Assembly (NCBI GenBank): GCA_963575645.1
Contig: OY754467.1
Location: forward strand, 20,295,001 to 20,359,000
From: Xanthostigma xanthostigma
Taxonomy: Eukaryota > Arthropoda > Insecta > Raphidioptera > Raphidiidae
Reading direction: 5' to 3'
DNA length: 64,000 nucleotides
Under the pieces are notes generated by a model. The model ran no database searches, was not told the origin of the DNA, and saw only the letters and a list, made by a program, of their open reading frames with translations. Position numbers and translations under genes: made by a program. Positions 55,892-64,000 of the stretch are shown here, piece by piece (position 1 is the first letter of the stretch; the number at the start of each line of letters is the position of its first letter).

Positions 55892-56613
55892 GGTGAGGAA
55901 AAAGTCCCGGAACGGTTGAATATCTCGCATACTACGCATCATATCAAAAAAAAAAAAAAATACGTGTCAAATATTTTTCGCAAAACTATTTTTTGATACC
56001 ACACATGACTTCCCACCCCCCACCCAGTTGGTGGGGGGAGGGGCAACTTTAAAATTTTAAATATGAACCCCTATTTTTTATTGCAGATTCGGATTCTACG
56101 GGAAAAATTACATCAATTGTATGTAATTTTTTTTTTATTTTAATATTACTATCAATACAACAAATTAAATTCACCCTTCACTAAATAAATCCATATCTAC
56201 AAACTAACGTTTTCATAAAATTTTTAAGTCTGGTCCTGTCGGGCCGATTTTAATAAAATTTTGGTAGCACATTTTAATTATTACTAAAGGGTTAAATTTC
56301 AATTTTGAAACGATTCGGAGAAATTTTTTGGTATTTTCGGGCCCAAAAATATTTTTCAACCCCTAAAACCCACGGGAAAAATTACATCAATTGTATGTAA
56401 TTTTTCCCGTAGAATCCGAATCTGCAATAAAAAATAGGGGTTCCTATTTAAAATTTTAAAGTTGCCCCTCCCCCCACCAACTGGGTGGGGGGTGGGAAGT
56501 CATGTGTGGTATCAAAAAATAGTTTTGCGAAAAATATTTGACACGTATTTTTTTTTTTTATATGATGCGTAGTATGCGAGATATTCAACCGTTCCGGGAC
56601 TTTTGCCTCATCC
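55892..56613. mobile_element. Foldback element nested in the LINE
   Basis: Arms 55892-56130 and 56372-56613 are inverted copies: AAAAGTCCCGGAACGGTTGA, ATCTCGCATACTACGCATCA, a C-rich and G-rich tract around CAACTGGGTGGGG, and ATTCGGATTCTACGGGAAAA. The loop (56131-56371) holds an ACCCTTCACTAAATAAATCC-type block that recurs outside any palindrome at 63285-63480. Confidence 0.85.
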
Positions 56614-56836
56614 GGTATAATAACTTACAAAAAACTCCCTGCTGAGTACAAAACTATAAGCACATAGAAATTCAAGAAATGTTTTATAAAAATTTTAATT
56701 GATAAAGCATATATTATTCTTTTAAAGAATTTTTAGATGATTTTAATTCAAATTATATACATTCTGTAATCTGACTTTGGCTACACATTGTTTTAAGTAT
56801 ATCTAACGGCCTCAATAAATTATTATTATTATTGTT

Positions 56837-57409
56837 TGTATGAATTTTTGCATGCACCGAAGTGATATTTCGATTGTAATATAAAAATTTTCGGTTTTCT
56901 TTATCTAGGACTGTTTTCATTTACTTTTTGTGAAAAAAAATCAATTTGTGGTCGTGACCTACTTTCTTTAAAGTTTTGATGCAAACTGTATCTGTGAGCA
57001 TACAAAGAAATCAAGTCCCGACCTATACTATCAAAGAAATTTCCTTTCTCCAAAAGCTTTATCACATAACTTAATCTGGAAAAGGGCGAACTGTTCGTAG
57101 ATATTTCGTTTCACTTGTGAAGATAGAGGCTGCTATATATTTCGTCTGATGATTCGCCATTACATTCAAACGAATGAATGAATGCACTATGTATACTGAT
57201 AAATACGTTTTTTATGTATTTTTTATTAATAAAAAAATATAGGTCAGTAGGGAATCATTAAATAGAACCAACTCAAAACGTAAACAAAAATAAAACGTAA
57301 GTAAACAATATTGTTTTTTTCGTATGGTGGCTGAGCGCGTGTGTGTGTCTGTTTATGAAATTATTTCTTTTTACAATTTTAGAAAAATATGCCAATGTGA
57401 ATTATCTAT
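56837..57409. other. No recognisable gene
   Basis: AT-rich sequence without clear repeat structure. Confidence 0.35.
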
Positions 57410-57417
57410 AAAAATAA

Positions 57418-58153
57418 GGTAATTATACACTTTCGCGGTCACCTGGTTTTTTGGATCTAGAAAATCGAAAAATCATCCGATTTCGATGAATTTTTTTTTA
57501 AATCTTCGTTTTTATGGCGGATTTATGGAAAAAAATACGAAAATTGAAAAAATCAATATTTCTCACAGTTTCATGACTTTAAATGCAAAAAAAAATTGAC
57601 TTTCTACATATAATCCTTTATAACTGTTTCTGACGTCGTGGAATCAAGTTCGTATATTTTTTTTCGCAATCTACATAAAAAATGAATATTTTTGAAAAAA
57701 AAATTTTCAAAAAAGTTAATTTTTCGGTATTTTACAGCCTAAAATGTATTCTATTTCACATTCTAAATCACATGTACACGAATGTTCCAATTTATGCATT
57801 TTGATAAAAAAAAATTTCAAAACAATTCCGGGGTGAACGATAAACGGGTATGCGAATTGTAATTCCGGGGTGAACGATAAACGGGTATGCGAATTGTAAT
57901 TCCGGGGTGAACGATAAAGGGGTATGCGAATTGTCTCGCAGTGAAACGGGAAGGGGCAAATGTGGAGTTTTTAAAAAAACAATTCCGGGGTGAACGATAA
58001 ACGGGTATGCGAATTGTAATTCCGGGGTGAACTAATTTTTTTCATAAATCCGCCGTAAAATGGAACTTTTTGAGACCGAGATCATTGAAATCCATCTATT
58101 TTTCGATTTTCTAGAGCCAAAAAACCAGGTGACCGTGAAAGTGTATAATTACC
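57418..58153. mobile_element. DNA transposon (non-autonomous) with 8-bp target duplication and 37-bp internal repeats, copy 1
   Basis: The ends GGTAATTATACACTTTCGCG and its complement are inverted, followed by GGTCACCTGGTT. AAAAATAA flanks both sides (57410-57417 and 58154-58161). Inside is an array of 37-bp units opening AATTCCGGGGTGAACGATAA. The 8-bp duplication fits hAT or Merlin; the GG start favours Merlin, but I cannot decide. No transposase is present. Confidence 0.85.
57825..58040. repeat. 37-bp tandem repeats, copy 1
   Basis: Three full units are followed by CTCGCAGTGAAACGGGAAGG and then one full and one partial unit. Unit differences are confined to a few sites, such as AAACGGG against AAGGGG. 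Confidence 0.9.
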
Positions 58154-58161
58154 AAAAATAA

Positions 58162-59490
58162 ATATGCCCGTTTGTCCAGAATGTGAAATCTCCGAATTTT
58201 CTTCACCGATTGCTTTGAAATTTTGATACAACGTTGCATTCGAATACGCGTGTGTTATTATATAACTATTACATAGATGTCGCATCTGTGACAGGTGAAA
58301 ATATTATTTTTTTGAAAAACAACGCCATCTGCTGGACGCTAAAGCAGCACACGTTATACTAAATATTTTACGGCAATGGAGGCGCCATCTGTTGAACGCA
58401 ATACTCATGCCGGACAGCGTGCTTTATGACAGTTGGTGTAACTGCATTTTCAATGTTTCCGAGTGCATTGTTAAATTGAATTTTTTAGATCTAGATTTCG
58501 TCTCACATGGACAATTATATTATGCTGCGTGTTCTAGAGTCGTCAAACCAAACAATCTTTATATCTGGAACAGAAAAAATTATTGTATATCTACAAACAT
58601 TGTAAAATTAAATATATTCTTTTCCAACCAGACTGAGCCACAGCAACGTAAATAAAAACATTGATATTTTGTTAACACTACGCACTACAGAAGTGAAAGC
58701 AAAATCTACACCTACATGTAATAAATTGACATTTACAGAATAATATAATTTGTTTTTCGTTGCCAATGCTACACTGGTAGCGTTAAATATTTAACGCAAA
58801 TTTTACACGATCTAAAACATGCATAAGAAGTTACACTTCAAAAATAACGATGTACTCAGAACGTTTTTAACGTCATCTACCTATAATCAAAAATTTATCA
58901 AGCATTCCATTGACATATAAAAGTCTTGTCAACATGTTTTATACAAATAATTGTAAGCATACAAGAAACTAGACGGATAACCGAGTATCGACTATATCCA
59001 TAACATAACTTTTATATCACACAGTTTGCACCGATTTCGGTAATAATTCGCAAGCTTTTACCCTCTTTGTCGTACCACCTGCCAGTGTAATAATTATTAT
59101 TAGAGGAACACCGGAGCACATGGCCCTCATTAAAAGTGATAAATGGCTGCCGAAAAGCAAAAGTTTATTAACACGTTTTGTTTTCGTCTTATATTAAAAC
59201 TACAATCGCCTTTTATATATCCTTACTTTCTTGCCCTTTCTCTATTTTATTACAAGCTTTTATTTAGCTTCACAAGTTTACCAGTCAGTCTGTCAGTTTT
59301 GGTCAAATCTTGCAAGTCGAATTTGAACCATTTCCATTTGATCTATTTATTTGAAGTTTTGTATTCTTATGTAGTATCGATGACAATAATTTGATAAAAA
59401 CGACATGATAGTCAGCTTAACTAGGTAACTTTTTAACAGCCTATGATAGATGCACCACGTTTTGGCTGAATTCTGCTGATAATAAACACA
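58162..59490. other. Unassigned, with small known-style repeats
   Basis: CGCCATCTGCTGGACGC and GGCGCCATCTGTTGAACGC at 58323 and 58382 are fragments of a motif common in insect repeats. The rest is AT-rich without recognised genes. Confidence 0.35.
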
Positions 59491-59735
59491 TGAGGCCACT
59501 TGTTAACGACAACGGATAACGGCCCGATTTTTATGACGGGCGACGGGCCGACTCGCAGTGTTCAATAGGTTAGTGCGGGTGTTTGTTAACGTGACGGGAG
59601 TTTTGTTGCAACGGTTACATGCCCGTCGCGTACAAACACCCACACTAACCTATTGAATACTGCGCGTCGGCCCGTCGCCCGTCATAAAAATCGGGCCGTT
59701 ATCTATTGTCGTTAACAAGAGGCCTGAGGAGTCAC
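59491..59735. mobile_element. GC-rich foldback element of about 245 bp
   Basis: CTTGTTAACGACAACGGATA, ACGGCCCGATTTTTATGACG and CAATAGGTTAGTGCGGGTGT in the left arm (59491-59596) are matched by complements in 59633-59731. The stems are far richer in GC than the flanks. Confidence 0.85.
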
Positions 59736-60731
59736 TCTCATGTAAAATTTTGTATAATATTTATTTTTTTCAATATATTTGGAATGTTTGATCCTTGAAG
59801 AAGGTGTTGTTAAAATGTTATTGAAAAATGTCAAGTATTTCGGCTTCTATAGTCATTTATATATTAAAAATACTACAAACCAATACCTAATATAAACCAC
59901 CCCCGCCAGCTGACCATAACGCGGCAGGAGCGTTGCGTTTGATTCACAAAAAGTGTTAAAAAACAAAAGAAAACAATTTTTATTTTTATTTTTTCGTGCA
60001 CTGTTTGAATGTATAAATAAACGTTAAATATTTGTTTTTCATAATTCCTGATTATCACGAAAGAAATAATTTCTGAAAAAATGTCCTTTTTTCCTGTTCG
60101 CATGAGAATGACCCCTTAACAGCCTATGGTAGATCTAGACCACGTTTGGACTGGTTTTGGTCAGCAAACGATTCTGATGATAATACACCCATGCTATGTG
60201 CTTATAGAGTAGATGGAAATAAGAAAATATAAATAAAAAGCCTTTTATAAACAATTAATACCATTTTATCATTGTTGACCTTACCTTAAAAAATGTCTGT
60301 TGCGAGATGTGTTCATAAAAAATAATAATTTAAACGTCTCGCAAAAAGAGTAAAGTCTGGTCAGCAATGATAAAATGATTTTGATTGTTTGATTGACGAA
60401 GAATATCGGTTTATTACTTTTCAATAAAAAATCTTTTTACTTATATTTTCTTATTTCCGTTTTTTTTTAGTTTCATAATTTTGTTAATTAACCTTACAAA
60501 TTAATCGATGGATACAAATTAACTCTCTATTCACCTCAGTTATCGAGCATCTAGAATCAACGGTGCTAATTAAAACGTTAATATCTCTGAAAAACTTGTT
60601 ATCTATCAAAACATCTTATTTTTGTACTTTTCGTAACGGTACTGACCAGTGACAGATTTAAGGGAAAAGGCCCAAATACCAAACATTCCGAGGAATTTCT
60701 TTTTATGTAAGTGCTAAATCGCAATTAAAAT
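59736..60731. other. No recognisable gene
   Basis: AT-rich sequence. The block GGTCAGCAATGATAAAATG at 60359 and the complement of ATTTTATCATTGTTGACC at 60264 form an imperfect inverted pair, which suggests a small decayed MITE at about 60225-60440. Confidence 0.4.
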
Positions 60732-60971
60732 AATTCAAAATTAAGAATTCATACAAAAAATTCGTAGAAAAAGTATTGATTTTTACAGGCAGTTTTTTAT
60801 TAAGAAGTATTAGTATTTAACATGACAAATTGTCTATAATTATGTAACTAGAATTCAAAATTAAGAATTCATACAAAAAATTCGTAGAAAAAGTATTGAT
60901 TTTTACAGGCAGTTTTTTATTAAGAAGTATTAGTATTTAACATGACAAATTGTCTATAATTATGTAACTAG
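60732..60971. repeat. Perfect 120-bp tandem duplication
   Basis: Bases 60732-60851 and 60852-60971 read identically. Each starts AATTCAAAATTAAGAATTC (with one flank base shift) and ends TTATGTAACTAGA. Either it is very recent or it is an assembly artefact. Confidence 0.95.
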
Positions 60972-61565
60972 AAAAACATGTGTGATAGGATGATAATAAA
61001 TAGCAGAGTTAGATGACAGAATTATGAGAATAAGTTGCTGCGACAGTAATTGCAATTAGCAAGGAAACGTCCAACTTGGACATTTTTTAACCTGTCCAAA
61101 TTCCCTGCGATTTCAACATCAATAAGACTGTCGACATGAATATACCAACAAAAAGTATGTTCAAATAATTTAAATTTAATCGAAAAACGAAAGTTGGTGC
61201 AAATTTGAACAGTGTTTTTATGTTCGCATGGTAATTGAAAAACAATTATCGATGACATGCATTATTTTTACATTTATCTACTTCAGACACATTTTCGATT
61301 GTCATAGTATCAAGTGACATTACTTTTTTTCAAAAGAATTTTACATACCGCATGTTCACAGGATTAAAGACTGTACAAAAGTTTGCTGGACAAATAATTC
61401 AATTTTTAAGCATTTTTTGTTGTTCGTTTCTCAAATACAGCTCAACACTATTCGTGATGAAACTTATACAGATTACGGAGAAATATTAATTATATAATAA
61501 ATATAGTTTTAAAAAAAAAATAAAAAACACGATTTATATCGAACTAAAAAATAAAAAAAAACTTT

Positions 61566-62447
61566 GGTAATTATACACTTTCGCGGTCACCTGGTTATTT
61601 GGCTCTAGAAAATCGAAAAATCATCCGATTTCGATGATTTTTTTTTTAAAATCTTCGTTTTTATGGCGGATTTATGCAAAAAAATACGAAAATTGAAAAA
61701 ATCAATATTTCTCACAGTTTCATGACTTTAAATGCAAAAAAAAATTGACTTTCTACATATAATCCTTTATAACTGTTTCTGACGTCGTGGAATCAAGTTC
61801 GTATATTTTTTTTCGCAATCTACATAAAAAAATGAATATTTTGAAAAAAAAAAATTTTCAAAAAAGTTAATTTTTTTTTTTAAAACAATTCCGGGGTGAA
61901 CGATAAACGGGTATGCGAATTGTAATTCCGGGGTGAACGATAAAGGGATATGCGAATTGTAATTCCGGGGTGAACGATAAAGGGATATGCGAATTGTAAT
62001 TCCGCGGTGAACGATAAAGGGGTATGCGAATTGTAATTCCGGGGTGAACGATAAAGGGGTATGCGAATTGTCTCGCAGTAAAACGGGAAGGGGCAAATGT
62101 GGAGTTTTTTAAAAAACAATTCCGGGGTGAACGATAAACGGGTATGTGAATTGTAATTTCGGGGTGAACGATAAAGGGGTATGCGAATTGTAATTCCGGG
62201 GTGAACGATAAAGGGATATGCGAATTGTCTCGCAGTGAAACGGGAAGGGGCAAATGTGGAGTTTTTAAAAAAACAATTCCGGGGTGAACGATAAATGGGT
62301 ATGCGAATTGTAATTCCGGGGTGAACTAATTTTTTTCATAAATCCGCCGTAAAATGGAACTTTTTGAGACCGAGATCATTGAAATCCATCTATTTTTCGA
62401 TTTTCTAGAGCCAAAAAACCAGGTGACCGTGAAAGTGTATAATTACC
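61566..62447. mobile_element. Non-autonomous DNA transposon with 37-bp repeats, copy 2
   Basis: Same ends as copy 1. The flanks AAAACTTT (61558-61565) and ATAACTTT (62448-62455) agree at seven of eight bases, consistent with a target duplication. It is 146 bp longer than copy 1, because it carries more 37-bp units. Confidence 0.85.
61885..62332. repeat. 37-bp tandem repeats, copy 2
   Basis: About five units, then CTCGCAGTAAAACGGGAAGG, about three units, the same linker again, and one and a half units. The linker plus units form a larger repeat of about 170 bp. Proline-rich minus-strand frames here come from the repeat, not from genes. Confidence 0.9.
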
Positions 62448-62630
62448 ATAACTTTTTTAAAAATAAGCTTAAAACAAAATAATGAATAAAAAATACTAGT
62501 ATTATTGTGAAAAAAGCGTGGGGCGCTTTGTTCCACATTTTCGTACATCGAGCGCCCCACGCTTTTTTCACAATAATACTAGTATTTTTAGTCATTATTG
62601 TTTTAAGCTTATTTTAAAAAAAAAATTATT

Positions 62631-62762
62631 TACTTTTTAGTTCGATATAAAGCGTGTTTTTTAGTTTTTTTTAAACTATATTTATTTTTCACTTTTTAGT
62701 TTGATATAAAGCGTGTTTTTTAGTTTTTTTTAAACTATATTTATTTTCCACCTTTTAGTTCG
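62631..62762. repeat. Two-copy 67-bp tandem repeat
   Basis: CTTTTTAGTTCGATATAAAG and GCGTGTTTTTTAGTTTTTTT occur at about 62633 and again at about 62700, with one or two changes. Confidence 0.85.
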
Positions 62763-62807
62763 ATTTATTGTCAAAAATTTGCCGAAAAACAACAAATTTT
62801 TTATTTT

Positions 62808-62896
62808 GGCGTGGACGGGATTAGAACCCACGACCGGTGAATCTGAGAGTTGACGTCAACGAAGACTAGCGCCTTAGACCGCTCGGTCAACAATTG
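62808..62896 (-). pseudogene. tRNA-Leu-like pseudogene with long variable arm
   Basis: The minus strand has GACCGAGCGGTCTAAGGCGC, the D arm of a tRNA-Leu, a long variable region, and GTGGGTTCTAATCCC. The anticodon stem does not fold, so the anticodon cannot be read. A T-run (minus strand TTTTT) follows. It lies immediately after the palindrome that ends at 62770. Confidence 0.6.
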
Positions 62897-63284
62897 CTCT
62901 TACAGTAATGGCATAACATACTAACAGTAATAAACCACTTGCTGTAGTCCAAACGAGGTTACAAACAGACATACATACATACAAACTTACAAGTGAAACT
63001 AATATAAAGCGTGTAAAAATGTCATTATAACATGTCTTGCAATTTTCTTTTTTTTTACTTATATTATGACAGACGTCAGTTAAAATTGAAAAGTCTGCAA
63101 GATATGCAAAAAAATGCAAGGCAGACAATAATAATTGTAAAAAAACTCGGGTCGTAGTGCGAAACCCTGCCGACAATAAAGTGTATTTTTTGCTAATACA
63201 GACAGTGTAGCTTTATTATGTGAACTTAACCTTTTTGTTTTTGGACAAAATAAAAATTCTAACCCCTTAAAATAATATATCTTT
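62897..63284. other. Unassigned, with a short (CATA)n run
   Basis: A (CATA)n-like run occurs near 62965-62985. No gene is recognised. Confidence 0.35.
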
Positions 63285-63480
63285 TCTTAATTTCAATATT
63301 ACTACCAATTTATCAACTTAAGTTCACCCTTCACTAAGTAAATCCATATATCTTTAAATTAACGTTTTTATAAAATTTTTAACTCCGATCCTGTCGGACC
63401 GATTTTAATAAAAATTTGGCAGCACATTTTTATCTTTACTAATAGATTAAATTTCAATTTAAAAACGATTCGGAGAAATT
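63285..63480. repeat. Repeat shared with the loop of the 55892 foldback
   Basis: TTCACCCTTCACTAAGTAAA, CCTGTCGGACCGATTTTAAT, GGCAGCACATTTT and AACGATTCGGAGAAATT occur in the same order as at 56165-56325. Confidence 0.8.
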
Positions 63481-63690
63481 GTTTTTTATATAGGTAATAA
63501 TAGTATACTTTTCATAACGGCTTATTATTCTATTAATTTTTTTAAGAAAGTTTTGTAAAAAAACTTTTTTTTAATATTTATCGTTTCGGAAATATTTGGA
63601 AAATAAAAAAAAATTACTCAGCTGTTCTTTTGTTTTGTAAAAAGGATTAATAAATATTATGTTATCTACATAATATTTATTAATAGACCA
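63481..63690. repeat. Tail fragment of the GCGC-array family
   Basis: ACTTTTCATAACGGCTTATT, AGAAAGTTTTGTAAAAAA, GTTTCGGAAATATTTGGAAA and CTGTTCTTTTGTTTTGTAAA follow the order seen at 12553-12680. It abuts the previous repeat without a gap. Confidence 0.65.
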
Positions 63691-64000
63691 GTAATTATAG
63701 CAGAGAAAATTGAAAAAAAAAATAAAAATTAGTTACAGCAATCCGACACCGGGATATTGTAGAATAAGATATCCTAGAAGAGGGAAAAATAAATCGAACA
63801 GTCTGCTGCTATCCGGGGTGGAATGGGGTGGCTTTTTAGGGGTTGAAATCAGTTTTTCACGATTTCCGGCTAAACGATGCATTCTATCGAAAAAAGTTAA
63901 ATGTAAAAGTTGTATATAATAAAAAGATCTACAACTTTTGTACCAACCATTTTTACCCTAACCTCAAAATTTTTCGAAAAAAATGCAAAAAACCGATTTT
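63691..64000. other. Unassigned repeat-like sequence at the window edge
   Basis: The GC-richer part (GGGGTGGAATGGGGTGGC, then AAAAGATCTACAACTTTTGT) has the style of insect foldback arms. Any partner would lie outside the window. Confidence 0.35.

Larger units (their letters stand above)
54734..56836 (+). pseudogene. LINE reverse transcriptase C-terminal remnant with two nested insertions
   Basis: The first part encodes L-K-M-L-Y-F-A-H-F-Q-S-N-L-G-Y-G-I-V-T-W, typical of the region after the catalytic domain in Jockey/CR1-like LINEs. A frameshift follows at about 54900. RepA interrupts it at 54996-55795. The frame then reads C-L-Y-T-K-H-N-I-K-D-F-E. A foldback interrupts it at 55892-56613. 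A final part includes a decayed L-I-E/K-A-Y-Y-S-like end, and the 3' end is marked by (ATT)n near 56820-56836. Confidence 0.75.
61490..62770. mobile_element. Palindromic element split by copy 2 of the 8-bp-duplication transposon
   Basis: ATATAGTTTTAAAAAAAAAA, AACACGATTTATATCGAACT and TAAAAAATAAAAA on the left (61492-61558) are matched by complements in 62630-62690. The inner arms 62453-62535 and 62548-62640 form a tight palindrome with AGCGTGGGGCGCTTTG. The inserted transposon lies between. Confidence 0.7.

Noticed and set aside
61767-62253. Overlapping proline-rich open frames on the minus strand
   Set aside because: They are read from the 37-bp tandem array; the repeated peptides follow the repeat period and no start context or homology supports a gene.
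1-64000. Bacterial or viral genome as the source
   Set aside because: No dense coding, no operons, and the repeat content, splice-like signals and LINE, mariner-type and LTR remnants fit an insect nuclear genome.

Overview
This window looks like a transposable-element graveyard from an AT-rich insect genome. There are no bacterial-style operons and no long open reading frames. I see splice-like signals, a decayed mariner-type transposase, non-LTR retrotransposon fragments, a solo LTR, many MITEs, and repeat families I know from insects. Two of these families are especially common in Lepidoptera: the element opening with GGGTTCCGTAC and closing near GGACTCGCAC...CCGGTTTTTT, and the AACCGACTTC element. 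That taxonomic hint is from memory, so the order is not settled. No complete host gene is present. Three short candidate exons or coding fragments are listed at low to moderate confidence.

Layout. Positions 1-4700 hold small inverted-repeat elements, a GGGTTCCGTAC element and a repeat (called RepA here) that carries an antisense tRNA-Lys-like sequence. Positions 4988-10036 form one giant palindrome whose outer arms read as identical over about 200 bases. Only its left arm was later hit by a 1.9 kb composite insertion with two tRNA-like genes and by a small palindromic MITE. Positions 10.0-13.3 kb hold MITEs and a candidate exon at 11132-11214. Positions 13340-18890 contain a second palindrome of the same family, which encloses a Tigger/pogo-like MITE and a broken mariner-type transposase. 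It is followed by a further direct copy with a 123-bp tandem array centred on GCGCATGCGC. Positions 19-27 kb hold hAT-like MITEs, ACTAG-end repeats and a 17-bp minisatellite inside a MITE. Positions 27688-32880 form the third giant palindrome, with a tRNA-Gly-derived sequence in each arm. Positions 33-54 kb hold smaller foldback elements (one with two 412-bp arms), a solo LTR and a candidate exon on the minus strand at 38671-38855. Positions 54.6-56.8 kb hold a LINE remnant with an inverted 5' part and two nested insertions. Positions 57.4-62.8 kb hold two copies of an element with 8-bp target duplications and internal 37-bp repeats, one of them inside a palindrome. The window ends with a tRNA-Leu-like pseudogene and tails of earlier families.

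How the parts relate. The main theme is nesting: repeats inserted into repeats, often datable because only one arm of a palindrome is hit. The second theme is that almost every tRNA-like sequence here lies inside or right beside an inverted-repeat element and is followed by a T-run. That would be compatible with Pol III transcription of hairpin-forming elements, but this is inference. All coordinates of repeat edges were read by eye and may be off by several bases.
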